Source: Streptomyces decoyicus
GTDB taxonomy: Bacteria; Actinomycetota; Actinomycetes; Streptomycetales; Streptomycetaceae
Length of the DNA stretch: 64,000 bases
Direction of reading: 5' to 3'
NCBI RefSeq assembly: GCF_019880305.1
Contig: NZ_CP082301.1
Location: 5,084,001-5,148,000, forward strand
The notes under the pieces were generated by a model that saw nothing but the letters and a program-made list of their open reading frames with translations, was not told where the DNA came from and ran no database searches. Shown piece after piece: positions 42,391 to 51,349 of this stretch; position 1 is the stretch's first letter, and every line of letters starts with the position of its first letter. The position numbers and the translations under genes are program-made.

Positions 42391-44334
42391 TCATGGCGCG
42401 AGGGGTTGGCGCGTGGCCCGGCCGGAGGCGTCGGCCGGGGCACCGGTTCTGATGCCGGGGCCGGTGCCGGCGGCAGGACCGGGGCCAGGGCTGCTGAGAG
42501 GGCCGGGGCCGTGGTCGGCACTCGTGTCCGTGCCCGTATCCGTGGTTGTGTCCGTGCCGGCGCGGAGGCCGGTATCGGTGGGGCCGGCTGAGGCGGCGGC
42601 GTCCGCGGGGTCGTGGCCGGTGGGTGGTGGGGTGAGTTCCGCGTGCATGGTGGCGCGGAGGCGCAAAGTGCCTACCAGGCGCTGGAAGGCCTCGGACCAG
42701 TAGCCGCCGGAGCCCGGTGAGGCGCCCTCCGGCTCGTCCGTGATGGCGGTGAGCATGTCGAGACGGTCCGCCGCTGCCGGGTCCAGGCAGCGCTCGGCCA
42801 GGCCCATCACCCCGCTGAAGCTCCAGGGATAACTGCCCGCGTCCCGGGCGATGTCCAGGGCGTCGACGACGGCGCCGCCCAGCGGCTCGGCCCAGGGGAC
42901 CGTGCACACGCCGAGCATCCGGAAAGCGTCCGACAGGCCGTGCGCCGCGATGAACTCGGCCACCCACCAGGCCCGTTCCTCGTCGGGAAGTACGGTCAGC
43001 AGCTTCGTCAGGTCCCGCGACGAGCCGGCCGGTGAGACCTCGGCCGCCTGGGACGGAGCGCCCGGCGCGCCCAGCAGGGCCCGCGCCCAGTCGGCGTTCC
43101 GCTGGCGCACGGCGGCGCGGCACCAGGCGTCGTGCAGCTCCGTCCGCCAGTCGTCGCCCACCGGCAGCGCCACGATCGCCGACGCCTCACGGCCCCCGAA
43201 GCGTGCGGGCCATCCGTCCAGCGGCGTCGCCTCCACCAACTGGCCCAACCACCAGGACCGTTCGCCCCGCCCGGAGGGTGGTTCGGGTGCCACCCCGTCC
43301 CGCTGCATCCCCGCGTCGCACTCGTGCGGGGCCTCCACGGCGATCACCGGCGCACCGGCCGTACGGTCCAGGCCGATGCAGGTGTGTGCGCGCTGCGCCA
43401 TACGGGCCGCGAGCGCGGAGCCGGGGAGCGTGGAGAGCAGTTCGGCGGCCGTGGTGCGGACATTGCGGCTGCGGTCGGACAGCGCCTGTTCCAGGAACGG
43501 CTCATCGGCCGCCGAGAGGTCCTCGCGCAGCGAGTCGAGGAACATCAGACGGTCCTCGGCCCGCTCCGTGGGCCAGGTCGCGGCCAGCAGTGCCAGGCCG
43601 GCCTGCGGGTCCTGGCGGCGCAGCGCGGTCAGCAGGGCGACCCGTTCCGCGAACAGGCCCTCCTCCCACTGCTGTCGTACGCCCTCAGGGTCGTCGCCCA
43701 GGGGCAGCTCGGTCGTGCGGCCGGTCCCACGGAGCGCGAACTTCCATTCGTCGTTGAGCCGCGCCAGCCACAGCGCACGCGGGCCCGACAGCGCCAGCGC
43801 GGCGGGCCGCAGGTCCGTACGGGCACGGGCGGCGTCGAGCAGCGCGGGCAGCAGCGCCTCCGGGGCGCGGTAGCCCAACTCGCCCGCGGTGACCAGCCAC
43901 TGGGGCAGCAGTTCGGTGAGGTCGGGTGCCGTGCCGCGGCGGCTGCCTGCGCTGCCGCCGCGGTCGGCGAGCAGCAGGGACAGCCGGCGGCGCGCGGCGG
44001 GCGGCAACGAGGGCCGGAGGTCGGCCGGGGCCGGGGCGGGCCGCTCACCGGCCGGTGCGGGGCGCAGTGCGGCGCGCCGGCGGACCGTGCTCACCGCGGC
44101 CGCGTCCAGCAGCGCGGCGGCGGCGCCCTGCCCGGACCGCACCGCCACCGGCGGCGTCCGCCGCTCGGTCCCCAGGAGCGCGGCGCTCACGAGATCCGCC
44201 CAGGGGGCCGGGGCGGTCGGGGTGGGGGAAGGGGGTGCGGTGGGTGCGGACGGAGTGGCGGGGGCGGTGGGAGTGAGGGGTGCAGTGGGAGTGGTGGGAA
44301 CAGTGGGTGCCGTGGGCGTGGTGGTGCTCGTCAT
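42391..44334 (-). CDS. DUF5691-family HEAT-like protein, part of the MoxR/VWA system
   Basis: 647 residues. A ~45-residue Thr/Pro tract opens the protein. WADLVSAALLGTERRTPP, then a long alpha-helical repeat body (RLSLLLADRGG, ALLPALLDAAR, PEALLPALL, EDRLMFLDSLREDLSAADEPFLEQALSDRSRNVRTTAAELLSTLPGS reads as HEAT-like) follow. SYPWSFSGVMGLAERCLDP and YWSEAFQRLVGTLRLRATM are further conserved-looking blocks, before a Gly/Pro/Thr tail. It is the second gene of the leftward operon, 80 bp after the SWIM gene. ATG 44334 has GGAGGAAGGG. The family name is from recall; the scaffold role is inferred from helical repeats. Confidence 0.82.
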   Translation of the reverse strand: MTSTTTPTAPTVPTTPTAPLTPTAPATPSAPTAPPSPTPTAPAPWADLVSAALLGTERRTPPVAVRSGQGAAAALLDAAAVSTVRRRAALRPAPAGERPAPAPADLRPSLPPAARRRLSLLLADRGGSAGSRRGTAPDLTELLPQWLVTAGELGYRAPEALLPALLDAARARTDLRPAALALSGPRALWLARLNDEWKFALRGTGRTTELPLGDDPEGVRQQWEEGLFAERVALLTALRRQDPQAGLALLAATWPTERAEDRLMFLDSLREDLSAADEPFLEQALSDRSRNVRTTAAELLSTLPGSALAARMAQRAHTCIGLDRTAGAPVIAVEAPHECDAGMQRDGVAPEPPSGRGERSWWLGQLVEATPLDGWPARFGGREASAIVALPVGDDWRTELHDAWCRAAVRQRNADWARALLGAPGAPSQAAEVSPAGSSRDLTKLLTVLPDEERAWWVAEFIAAHGLSDAFRMLGVCTVPWAEPLGGAVVDALDIARDAGSYPWSFSGVMGLAERCLDPAAADRLDMLTAITDEPEGASPGSGGYWSEAFQRLVGTLRLRATMHAELTPPPTGHDPADAAASAGPTDTGLRAGTDTTTDTGTDTSADHGPGPLSSPGPGPAAGTGPGIRTGAPADASGRATRQPLAP

Positions 44335-44414
44335 GCCCTTCCTCCAGGCATCGGTGGTGGACGGCGTGCGCGGGTGGCGGGGCGTCGTGGTCGGCGCCGG
44401 CGCCGGGGCCCGGG

Positions 44415-45776
44415 TCACAGGGAGACCGGCGCGGGGTCCCAGACGGTCAGCGGCAGAAAGCCGCGGTGGCCGCATTCGCCGAAGACCGTGACCGGCGCCC
44501 CGCCCGATATGGCGGCCAGCTGCCACAGGCTCGTACGGCCCAGGCAGCGCGGGTCCAACGGGAGCGCCGATTCCCCGTCCGTATCGGCCAACTGCCAGCT
44601 CGTCCCGTCTCGGGTCGGTATCGGGGTGACATCGGCGAGCACCACCGGCCAGGAATCCAGCCAGGGGTCGTCGCGCAGCGCATCGCCGTACGCGGCCAGG
44701 GCGGCATCGATGCCGCCGCCGGGCGGCACGGGCCCCGGGGCCGCCGGGGCGTGCCGCTCGCCCAGGACGGCGCGCAGCGGGCGGGCCCCCGGGTAGTAGG
44801 CGAGATCCGCATCGAGCACCAGACCGGGCGCCAGCGCCACATCCAGAGGACGGTTGGCCCCGCCGAAGGAGAGATGCAGTGCCATCCGGCCGGTGCGCTC
44901 GCCCCGCAGAAAGATTCTGCGGGTGGTCAGCTTGCCGTCCTCGCTGTCCTGCTGGGCGAGCACCAGCCAGCGGTCCCGCACTGTCGCCGCCTCGGGGCCG
45001 GTCAGCAGATCCGCCGCCTCCGTGGTCAGTCCGACGCGCGAGCGGACCGTCGCCGCGAGCGGGGCCGGCAGCCGCTCGATGCCGAGGAACCCCTGATCGA
45101 GGAGGTGCAGCAGCGCGCACTCCTCCAGCAGCTGCGCCGGCCAGTCGGGACCGGCCGCCACCGCCGAGCCCAACTCCCGTACCCGCGAGGCGAGTCCGGG
45201 AGCCTGCGCGTCGACCATACGGGCGGCCGTCTCGTCCCAGGAGCCGTAACCCGCCCGCTCGGCCGAGGCCAGGCCGGACCGGAGCAGATCCTCCAGGCGC
45301 TGCTCCAGTTCCCTGGCACCGGCGCCGATCCGCTGCATCCGGCGCTCAGCCCGCCGCTTGGCCGCCTCCGGGTCGGCCGGCGCACGCGACGGAGCGCCGG
45401 CACCCGGGGGCGCGCTCGCGGACCGCTCGGCGCGCTCCCGGCGACCGGCCAGCCATTCGCCCGCCCACTGCGCCGGTTCCCCTGCCGTCACCGCACGGTC
45501 GTCGCCGGCCCAGAGCAGCAACAGCCCCAGCGCATGCTTGCACGGAAACTTACGGCTCGGGCAACTGCACTTGAAGGCGGGGCCCTTGATGTCCACGACC
45601 GTTTGGTACGGCTTCTTGCCGCTGCCCTTGCACTGCCCCCACACCGCACCCCCGTCCGCGCCCGTTTCCGACCACGGCCCCGGCGCCGCGAGCTTGCCGC
45701 CCGCCCTGCGCGAAGCCTCGTCAGGCGCCAGCGCGAGCACCTGGTCCGTCGTCCAGCGTTCCCCCTGCGGATTCAT
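44415..45776 (-). CDS. SWIM zinc-finger protein, part of the MoxR/VWA system
   Basis: 453 residues. The SWIM motif CxCxnCxH is visible in FKCSCPSRKFPCKHALGLLLLWAG (~70-90). SWIM fingers bind DNA or protein. A long helical middle (KRRAERRMQRIGAGARELEQRLEDLL) and a C-terminal globular region with YYPGARPLRAVLGER and GHRGFLPLTVWDPAPVSL follow. ATG 45776 is chosen because the -10 box TAGCGT ends exactly 7 nt upstream, so the mRNA is probably leaderless. It is the first gene of the leftward arm, driven by a DNA-damage-type promoter. Confidence 0.88.
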   Translation of the reverse strand: MNPQGERWTTDQVLALAPDEASRRAGGKLAAPGPWSETGADGGAVWGQCKGSGKKPYQTVVDIKGPAFKCSCPSRKFPCKHALGLLLLWAGDDRAVTAGEPAQWAGEWLAGRRERAERSASAPPGAGAPSRAPADPEAAKRRAERRMQRIGAGARELEQRLEDLLRSGLASAERAGYGSWDETAARMVDAQAPGLASRVRELGSAVAAGPDWPAQLLEECALLHLLDQGFLGIERLPAPLAATVRSRVGLTTEAADLLTGPEAATVRDRWLVLAQQDSEDGKLTTRRIFLRGERTGRMALHLSFGGANRPLDVALAPGLVLDADLAYYPGARPLRAVLGERHAPAAPGPVPPGGGIDAALAAYGDALRDDPWLDSWPVVLADVTPIPTRDGTSWQLADTDGESALPLDPRCLGRTSLWQLAAISGGAPVTVFGECGHRGFLPLTVWDPAPVSL

Positions 45777-45783
45777 GTCATCG

Positions 45784-45806
45784 ACGCTACGACGCCCCAC
45801 TGACAA
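45784..45806 (-). promoter_or_regulatory. Leftward DNA-damage-type promoter of SWIM-DUF5691 operon
   Basis: On the minus strand TTGTCAGTG (45806-45798), 8 nt, TAGCGT (45789-45784), then 7 nt to ATG 45776. This is a full match to TTGTCAGTG-N8-TANNNT. It lies in one arm of a perfect 14-bp inverted repeat (45795-45808/45854-45867). Confidence 0.75.
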
Positions 45807-45855
45807 TCGCCGCGGACCGCGATGAACTCGCAGCTCGGAGTGGGTAATCGGGGGA

Positions 45856-45878
45856 TTGTCAGTGGGGTGGTGCAGGCT
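45856..45878 (+). promoter_or_regulatory. Rightward DNA-damage-type promoter of MoxR-DUF5682-VWA operon
   Basis: TTGTCAGTG (45856-45864), 8 nt, CAGGCT (45873-45878). It has the same spacing as the leftward copy but C instead of T at the first -10 base, so it may be weaker. It lies in the second arm of the 14-bp inverted repeat. Confidence 0.65.
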
Positions 45879-45943
45879 TGATTCCGCAAGCGGCCGCAGG
45901 GCTTTCGGGGTGCCGGCCGCACACGTTGCGACGAGGGGGAACC

Positions 45944-47098
45944 ATGTCCGAGAACAGCTTCACGACGACGGACGACGAGACCAATCCGAGCGCTGGGGCG
46001 GCGCCGCTCGCCGCGGGCGGCGAAGCGCTGCGGCCGCATGCCGAGGACACTTTCGCGCAGGAGCTGAAGGCCCTCGCGGCGGTCGACGACCGGCCGCGCC
46101 CGGAGCGCTGGCGGCTCTCGCCGTGGGCGGTCGCGACCTACCTTCTCGGCGGCACGCTCGCGGACGGCACGGTCATCACGCCCAAATATGTCGGCCCGCG
46201 CCGCATCGTCGAGGTCGCCGTGACGACCCTCGCGACGGACCGCGCACTGCTCCTGCTCGGCGTGCCCGGCACCGCGAAGACCTGGGTGTCCGAGCATCTG
46301 GCGGCGGCCGTCAGCGGCGACTCCACCCTGCTGGTGCAGGGCACGGCCGGCACCCCCGAAGAGGCGATCCGCTACGGCTGGAACTACGCCCAGCTGCTCG
46401 CGAACGGCCCCAGCCGCGAGGCGCTGGTGCCCAGTCCGGTGATGCGCGCGATGGCGCAGGGCATGACCGCGCGGGTCGAGGAACTGACCCGCATCCCCGC
46501 CGACGTCCAGGACACGCTGATCACGGTCCTGTCCGAAAAGACCCTGCCCATCCCGGAGTTGGGGCAGGAAGTGCAGGCCGTGCGCGGGTTCAACCTGATC
46601 GCCACCGCCAACGACCGCGACCGCGGGGTCAACGAACTCTCCAGCGCGCTGCGCCGCCGCTTCAACACCGTCGTGCTGCCGCTGCCCGCGACCCCGGACG
46701 AAGAGGTGGACATCGTCTCGCGCCGGGTCGAGCAGATCGGCCGCTCGCTGGATCTCCCGGCCGGGCCGGAGGGCCTGGACGAGATCCGACGGGTCGTCAC
46801 GGTCTTCCGCGAGCTGCGCGCCGGTCTCACCACCGACGGCCGGACCAAGCTCAAGTCCCCCTCCGGCACCCTCTCCACGGCCGAGGCCATCTCGGTGGTG
46901 ACGAACGGGCTGGCGCTGGCCACCCACTTCGGGGACGGGGTGCTGCGCTCCGGGGACGTGGCCGCCGGCATCCTGGGCGCCGTGGTCCGGGACCCGGCGG
47001 CGGACCGGGTCGTATGGCAGGAGTATCTGGAGACCGTGGTGCGCGAGCGCGACGGCTGGAAGGACTTCTACCGCGCCTGCCGTGAGGCGAGCGCATGA
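45944..47098 (+). CDS. MoxR-type AAA+ ATPase
   Basis: 384 residues. Walker A is LLLLGVPGTAKTWVSEHL (~106). The Walker B region reads ARVEELTRIPADVQDTL, with Glu where Asp is usual. Sensor 1 is FNLIATANDRDRG, and the arginine-finger region is SALRRRFNTVVLPLP. MoxR ATPases work with VWA proteins as chaperone or remodelling machines (RavA-ViaA is the E. coli example). ATG 45944 has GAGGGGG upstream. The stop overlaps the next start as ATGA, so the three rightward genes are translationally coupled. Confidence 0.92.
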   Translation: MSENSFTTTDDETNPSAGAAPLAAGGEALRPHAEDTFAQELKALAAVDDRPRPERWRLSPWAVATYLLGGTLADGTVITPKYVGPRRIVEVAVTTLATDRALLLLGVPGTAKTWVSEHLAAAVSGDSTLLVQGTAGTPEEAIRYGWNYAQLLANGPSREALVPSPVMRAMAQGMTARVEELTRIPADVQDTLITVLSEKTLPIPELGQEVQAVRGFNLIATANDRDRGVNELSSALRRRFNTVVLPLPATPDEEVDIVSRRVEQIGRSLDLPAGPEGLDEIRRVVTVFRELRAGLTTDGRTKLKSPSGTLSTAEAISVVTNGLALATHFGDGVLRSGDVAAGILGAVVRDPAADRVVWQEYLETVVRERDGWKDFYRACREASA

Positions 47099-49824
47099 GC
47101 GAGCGTAGCGAGCGGACAACGAACAGGTGCGGGCCGGTGCTGCTCGGGGTGCGGCATCACGGCCCCGGGTCGGCGCGGGCGGTGCGGGCCGCCCTGGATC
47201 AGTGCCCGCCCGACGCGGTCCTGATCGAGGGCCCGCCGGAGGCGGACGCGCTGGTGCCGCTCGCCGCCCAGGAGGGGATGCGGCCGCCCGTCGCGCTGCT
47301 CGCCCATGTACAGGACGATCCCGGCCGCGCGGCGTTCTGGCCGCTGGCCGAGTTCTCCCCGGAGTGGGTGGCGATGCGCTGGGCACTGGAGCGCGGCGTC
47401 CCCGTCCGCTTCATCGATCTGCCCGCGGCCCACTCCCTGGCCATGGGGGAGAAGGGAGAGACCGCCGATGGGGGGACGGCCGACGGGAATCCTGCGGCCG
47501 GCGCGGACGCCGACGGCGAGAAGCAGGGCGTCGGCAAGGGGGACGCCGATGGCGCTCACACCGGAGGCCCGGTGGCCCCGGCCGACGGGCCCGGTGAGCA
47601 GGAGGCTGCCGCGGAGGCCGATGTACGGGTCGATCCGATCCGGGTGCTGGCCGAGGCGGCCGGGTACGACGATCCCGAGCGCTGGTGGGAGGACGTGGTC
47701 GAGCACCGCGCGGGGCGGGCGGGAGCCGGGAGCGGGGGAGAACCCGGTGCCGATGCGCTGGCTCCCTTCGCGGCGCTGGCGGAGGCGATGGGGGCGCTGC
47801 GCGAGACGTACGGCGACGGCGGACACGACCGCGACCCGGTGCGCGAGGCCCATATGCGGCTCCGGCTGCGGGCCGCGCGACGGGAGTTCGGCGACGGTAT
47901 TGCCGTGGTGTGCGGCGCCTGGCACGTACCGGCCCTGGCCCGCCGCACCACCGTGGCCGCCGACCGGCAGCTGCTCAAGGGCCTGCCCAAGGCGAAGGTG
48001 GCGGTGACCTGGGTGCCCTGGACGCACCGACGGCTCTCCCGCCACAGCGGTTACGGCGCCGGAATCGCCTCGCCCGGTTGGTACGGCCATCTCTTCAGCG
48101 CCCCCGACCGCCCCGTCGCCCGCTGGCTGACCAAGGTCGCCGGGCTGCTCCGGGAGGAGGACTACGCCGTCTCGTCGGCGCATGTCATCGAAGCGGTGCG
48201 GCTCGCCGAGGGGCTGGCCACGGTACGGGGCCGCCCGCTGGCCGGGCTGACGGAGCTGGACGACGCGGTCCGGGCCGTCATGGGGGACGGCTCCGACGCC
48301 CCGTCTTCGCTGATCCACGACCGGCTGGTGGTCGGGGACGTACTGGGCGAGGTCCCGGACGACGCCCCCGCGGTACCGCTGCAACGGGACATCGCCCGCA
48401 GCCAGCGGACGCTGCGGCTCAAACCGGAGGCCCGGGAACGGGAACTGGAGCTGGACCTGCGCAAGGAGACCGACGCCGGCCGCAGCCGTCTGCTGCACCG
48501 GCTCCGGCTGCTCGGCATTCCCTGGGGCGAACCCACCCGCTCCCGCGGCAGCACCGGCACCTTCCGGGAGACCTGGCGGTTGCGCTGGGAGCCCGAACTG
48601 TCGGTGCGGGTCGCGGAGGCCGGTATCTGGGGCACGACAGTGCTCTCGGCCGCCACCGCCAAGGCCGCGTCCGAGGCGACCGGGGCGGCCACGCTCGCCG
48701 AGGTGACGGCGCTCGCCGAGCGCTGTCTGCTCGCCGAACTACCCGACGCCCTCCCGGTGGTGATGCGGGCGCTGTCGGACCGCGCGGCCCTGGACGCGGA
48801 CGTGGGCCACCTCGCCCAGGCGCTGCCCGCCCTCGTGCGGTCCGTGCGCTACGGCGATGTGCGGGGCACGGACGCGGCGGCGCTCCGCGAGGTGGCCATG
48901 GGCCTGGCCGAGCGGGTCTTCGTCGGGTTGCCGCCGGCCTGCGCGGGCCTGGATGCCGACGGCGCCGCCGAAATGCGCGGCCATCTCGACGCCACCCACC
49001 AGGCCGTCGGCCTCCTCGGCCGGCCCGGGGCCGGACAGGCGGGCGGCGACCCGGCCGGCCAGCCGACCAGCCAGCCGGCCAGCCATCCGACTGGCCGGCA
49101 GACCGGACCGCACACTGGCCGGCAGCTCGACCAGCCGACCGGTCGGCAGACCGGAGCGCAGCACCTGCGGACGCGGTGGGCCGGAGTGCTGCGGGCGGTG
49201 AGTGAACGGGACGCCGTACCGGGGCTGATCCGCGGGCGGTCGGCCAGACTGCTGCTGGACGAGGGCGAGTTGGGCGACGGGGGCGCGGAACGGCTGATGG
49301 GGCTCGCCCTCTCGCCGGGCACCCCGCCCACCGACGCCGCCGGCTGGATCGAGGGATTCGTCGGAGGCGGGACCGGCGGGGACGGCGGCATGCTGCTGGT
49401 CCATGACGCGCGGCTGCTCGCACTGGTCGACGGCTGGCTGACCGGTGTGCCGGACGCCGCGTTCACGGACGTCCTGCCGCTGCTGCGCCGGACCTTCGCG
49501 GAGTACGAGGCCGGAGTGCGGCGCACCCTCGGCGAACTGATCCGCCGCGGCCCCGCGTCGCCCTCCCACCGTCAGGCAGGTGACGCCCCGGACGCCGCCG
49601 CGCCCGGCTTCGGCCCCGGCCTGGACCGCGACCGTGCCGCGGCCGTCCTGCCCACCCTGCGCATGCTGCTGGGGATCGGCGCACACGGCTTTGACGACGA
49701 GCGGAACGACGAGCTGAGCGGGGGGCCGAACGACGGGCGGAACGACGCGCTGAGCGGCGGGCCGAACAGCGACCAACCGGACACCACCCGACCGGCCGAC
49801 GACCTCACGGGGGCACGGACATGA
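47095..49824 (+). CDS. DUF5682-family protein, possible TIKI/ChaN-like fold
   Basis: 909 residues. The N terminus reads VLLGVRHHGPGSARAVRAAL, then VLIEGPPEADALV, then VRFIDLPAAHS. The GxRHHG, IEGP and FIDLP series resembles the GxxH/E motifs of the TIKI/TraB/ChaN/EreA-like fold, which includes metal-dependent hydrolases; this is a resemblance by eye. A later GIAVVCGAWHVPAL also fits that fold. Low-complexity insertions occur at ~120-180 and at ~650-690 (a run of Pro/Thr/Gly/Gln repeats). The C-terminal half is helical. It is the middle gene of an ATGA-coupled trio. Confidence 0.85.
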   Translation: MSERSERTTNRCGPVLLGVRHHGPGSARAVRAALDQCPPDAVLIEGPPEADALVPLAAQEGMRPPVALLAHVQDDPGRAAFWPLAEFSPEWVAMRWALERGVPVRFIDLPAAHSLAMGEKGETADGGTADGNPAAGADADGEKQGVGKGDADGAHTGGPVAPADGPGEQEAAAEADVRVDPIRVLAEAAGYDDPERWWEDVVEHRAGRAGAGSGGEPGADALAPFAALAEAMGALRETYGDGGHDRDPVREAHMRLRLRAARREFGDGIAVVCGAWHVPALARRTTVAADRQLLKGLPKAKVAVTWVPWTHRRLSRHSGYGAGIASPGWYGHLFSAPDRPVARWLTKVAGLLREEDYAVSSAHVIEAVRLAEGLATVRGRPLAGLTELDDAVRAVMGDGSDAPSSLIHDRLVVGDVLGEVPDDAPAVPLQRDIARSQRTLRLKPEARERELELDLRKETDAGRSRLLHRLRLLGIPWGEPTRSRGSTGTFRETWRLRWEPELSVRVAEAGIWGTTVLSAATAKAASEATGAATLAEVTALAERCLLAELPDALPVVMRALSDRAALDADVGHLAQALPALVRSVRYGDVRGTDAAALREVAMGLAERVFVGLPPACAGLDADGAAEMRGHLDATHQAVGLLGRPGAGQAGGDPAGQPTSQPASHPTGRQTGPHTGRQLDQPTGRQTGAQHLRTRWAGVLRAVSERDAVPGLIRGRSARLLLDEGELGDGGAERLMGLALSPGTPPTDAAGWIEGFVGGGTGGDGGMLLVHDARLLALVDGWLTGVPDAAFTDVLPLLRRTFAEYEAGVRRTLGELIRRGPASPSHRQAGDAPDAAAPGFGPGLDRDRAAAVLPTLRMLLGIGAHGFDDERNDELSGGPNDGRNDALSGGPNSDQPDTTRPADDLTGART

Positions 49825-51215
49825 CCAGTACGACACCGGACCCGACGGCAACGGCGTTGGCACAGACAGCGACAGCGACAGCGGCAGCGGCAGCGGCAAC
49901 GAACACCGCCCCGACGGCGACCCCAGACCCGGCGGGCACCACGGCCACGGCAACCACGGCCCCGACGGCGCCCACGGCCACAGACCCAGCTTCCGTCGCT
50001 GCCGCCTCCTCCTCCGCCTCCGTCCCCGCCGACTCCGCCCCTGCCACCCCCACCTCCGAAGCCGAGCGGCTGCGTCGTTGGCGGCTGGTGCTCGGTGGTG
50101 GCGGTGCGGACGGCACGGGGTGCGAACTACGGGGGCGGGACGCGGCGATGGACGGGGCGCTGGCCTCGCTCTACGGCCGGGAGAAGGGGAGCGGCGGCAA
50201 GGCGCCCGGCGGCAGGCGTGCGGCGGGGCTCGGGGCCTCGGCGCCCGGGGTGGCGCGCTGGCTGGGCGACATCCGCACGTACTTCCCGTCCTCCGTGGTG
50301 CAGGTGATGCAGCGCGACGCCATCGACCGGCTGGGGCTGTCCGCGCTGCTGCTGGAGCCGGAGATGCTGGAGGCCGTCGAGGCGGATGTGCATCTGGTGG
50401 GCACCCTCCTCTCGCTCAACAAGGTCATGCCGGAGACGACCAAGGAGACCGCGCGCGCCGTCGTCCGCCAGGTCGTCGAGCAGTTGGAGAAGAAGCTCGC
50501 GCAGCGCACCCGCGCCACCCTCACCGGCGCCCTGGACCGCTCCGCCCGGATCAGCCGGCCGCGCCATCGTGATATCGACTGGGACCGCACGATCCGGGCG
50601 AACCTCAAGAACTACCTCCCGGAGTACCGCACGGTCGTCCCCGAGCGGCTGATCGGATACGGCCGCGCGGCGCAGTCGGTGAAGAAGGACGTGGTGCTCT
50701 GCATCGACCAGTCCGGTTCCATGGCCGCCTCGGTCGTCTATGCCTCGGTGTTCGGCGCGGTGCTCGCCTCCATGCGGGCCCTCGACACCCGGCTGGTCGT
50801 CTTCGACACGGCGGTGGTCGACCTGACGGACCAACTGGACGACCCGGTCGACGTCCTCTTCGGCACCCAGCTCGGCGGCGGCACGGACATCAACCGTGCG
50901 CTCGCCTACTGCCAGTCCCGCATCACCCGCCCCACCGAAACCGTCGTCGTGCTCATCAGCGACCTCTACGAAGGCGGTATCAGGGACGAGATGCTCAAGC
51001 GGGTCGCCGCGATGAAGGCGTCCGGCGTGCAGTTCGTGACGCTGCTCGCCCTGTCCGACGAGGGGGCGCCCGCCTATGACCGGGACCATGCCGCGGCTCT
51101 CGCGGCCCTGGGCGCCCCGGCGTTCGCCTGCACCCCGGATCTGTTTCCGGACGTGATGGCGGCCGCGATCGAGAAACGGCCGCTGCCCATACCGGACATG
51201 GCGGAGCAACGGTGA
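49821..51215 (+). CDS. VWA-domain protein partner of MoxR ATPase
   Basis: 464 residues. A ~80-residue Ala/Thr/Pro lead is followed by a helical region (LGLSALLLEPEMLEAVEADVHLVGTLLSLNKVMPETTKETARAVV) and the VWA domain. The MIDAS motif is VVLCIDQSGSMAAS (~295), with the second Thr in GGGTDIN and the Asp in LISDLYEGG. It is predicted to bind Mg2+ and a target protein and to be remodelled by the MoxR ATPase. The start overlaps the DUF5682 stop by ATGA. It is the last gene of the rightward arm. Confidence 0.92.
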   Translation: MTSTTPDPTATALAQTATATAAAAAATNTAPTATPDPAGTTATATTAPTAPTATDPASVAAASSSASVPADSAPATPTSEAERLRRWRLVLGGGGADGTGCELRGRDAAMDGALASLYGREKGSGGKAPGGRRAAGLGASAPGVARWLGDIRTYFPSSVVQVMQRDAIDRLGLSALLLEPEMLEAVEADVHLVGTLLSLNKVMPETTKETARAVVRQVVEQLEKKLAQRTRATLTGALDRSARISRPRHRDIDWDRTIRANLKNYLPEYRTVVPERLIGYGRAAQSVKKDVVLCIDQSGSMAASVVYASVFGAVLASMRALDTRLVVFDTAVVDLTDQLDDPVDVLFGTQLGGGTDINRALAYCQSRITRPTETVVVLISDLYEGGIRDEMLKRVAAMKASGVQFVTLLALSDEGAPAYDRDHAAALAALGAPAFACTPDLFPDVMAAAIEKRPLPIPDMAEQR

Positions 51216-51349
51216 CAGGAACCCCCGGGGGACTTGCGTGGCACCTGGCTCCTCATGCAAGGATCAGGCCATCGCTCGATCGCCCGCGACGCGCGTGACA
51301 CCGGGGCTGTGTGCCTGGGGTGTCCCCGTCCGTATGGGAAGGTCCCCCC

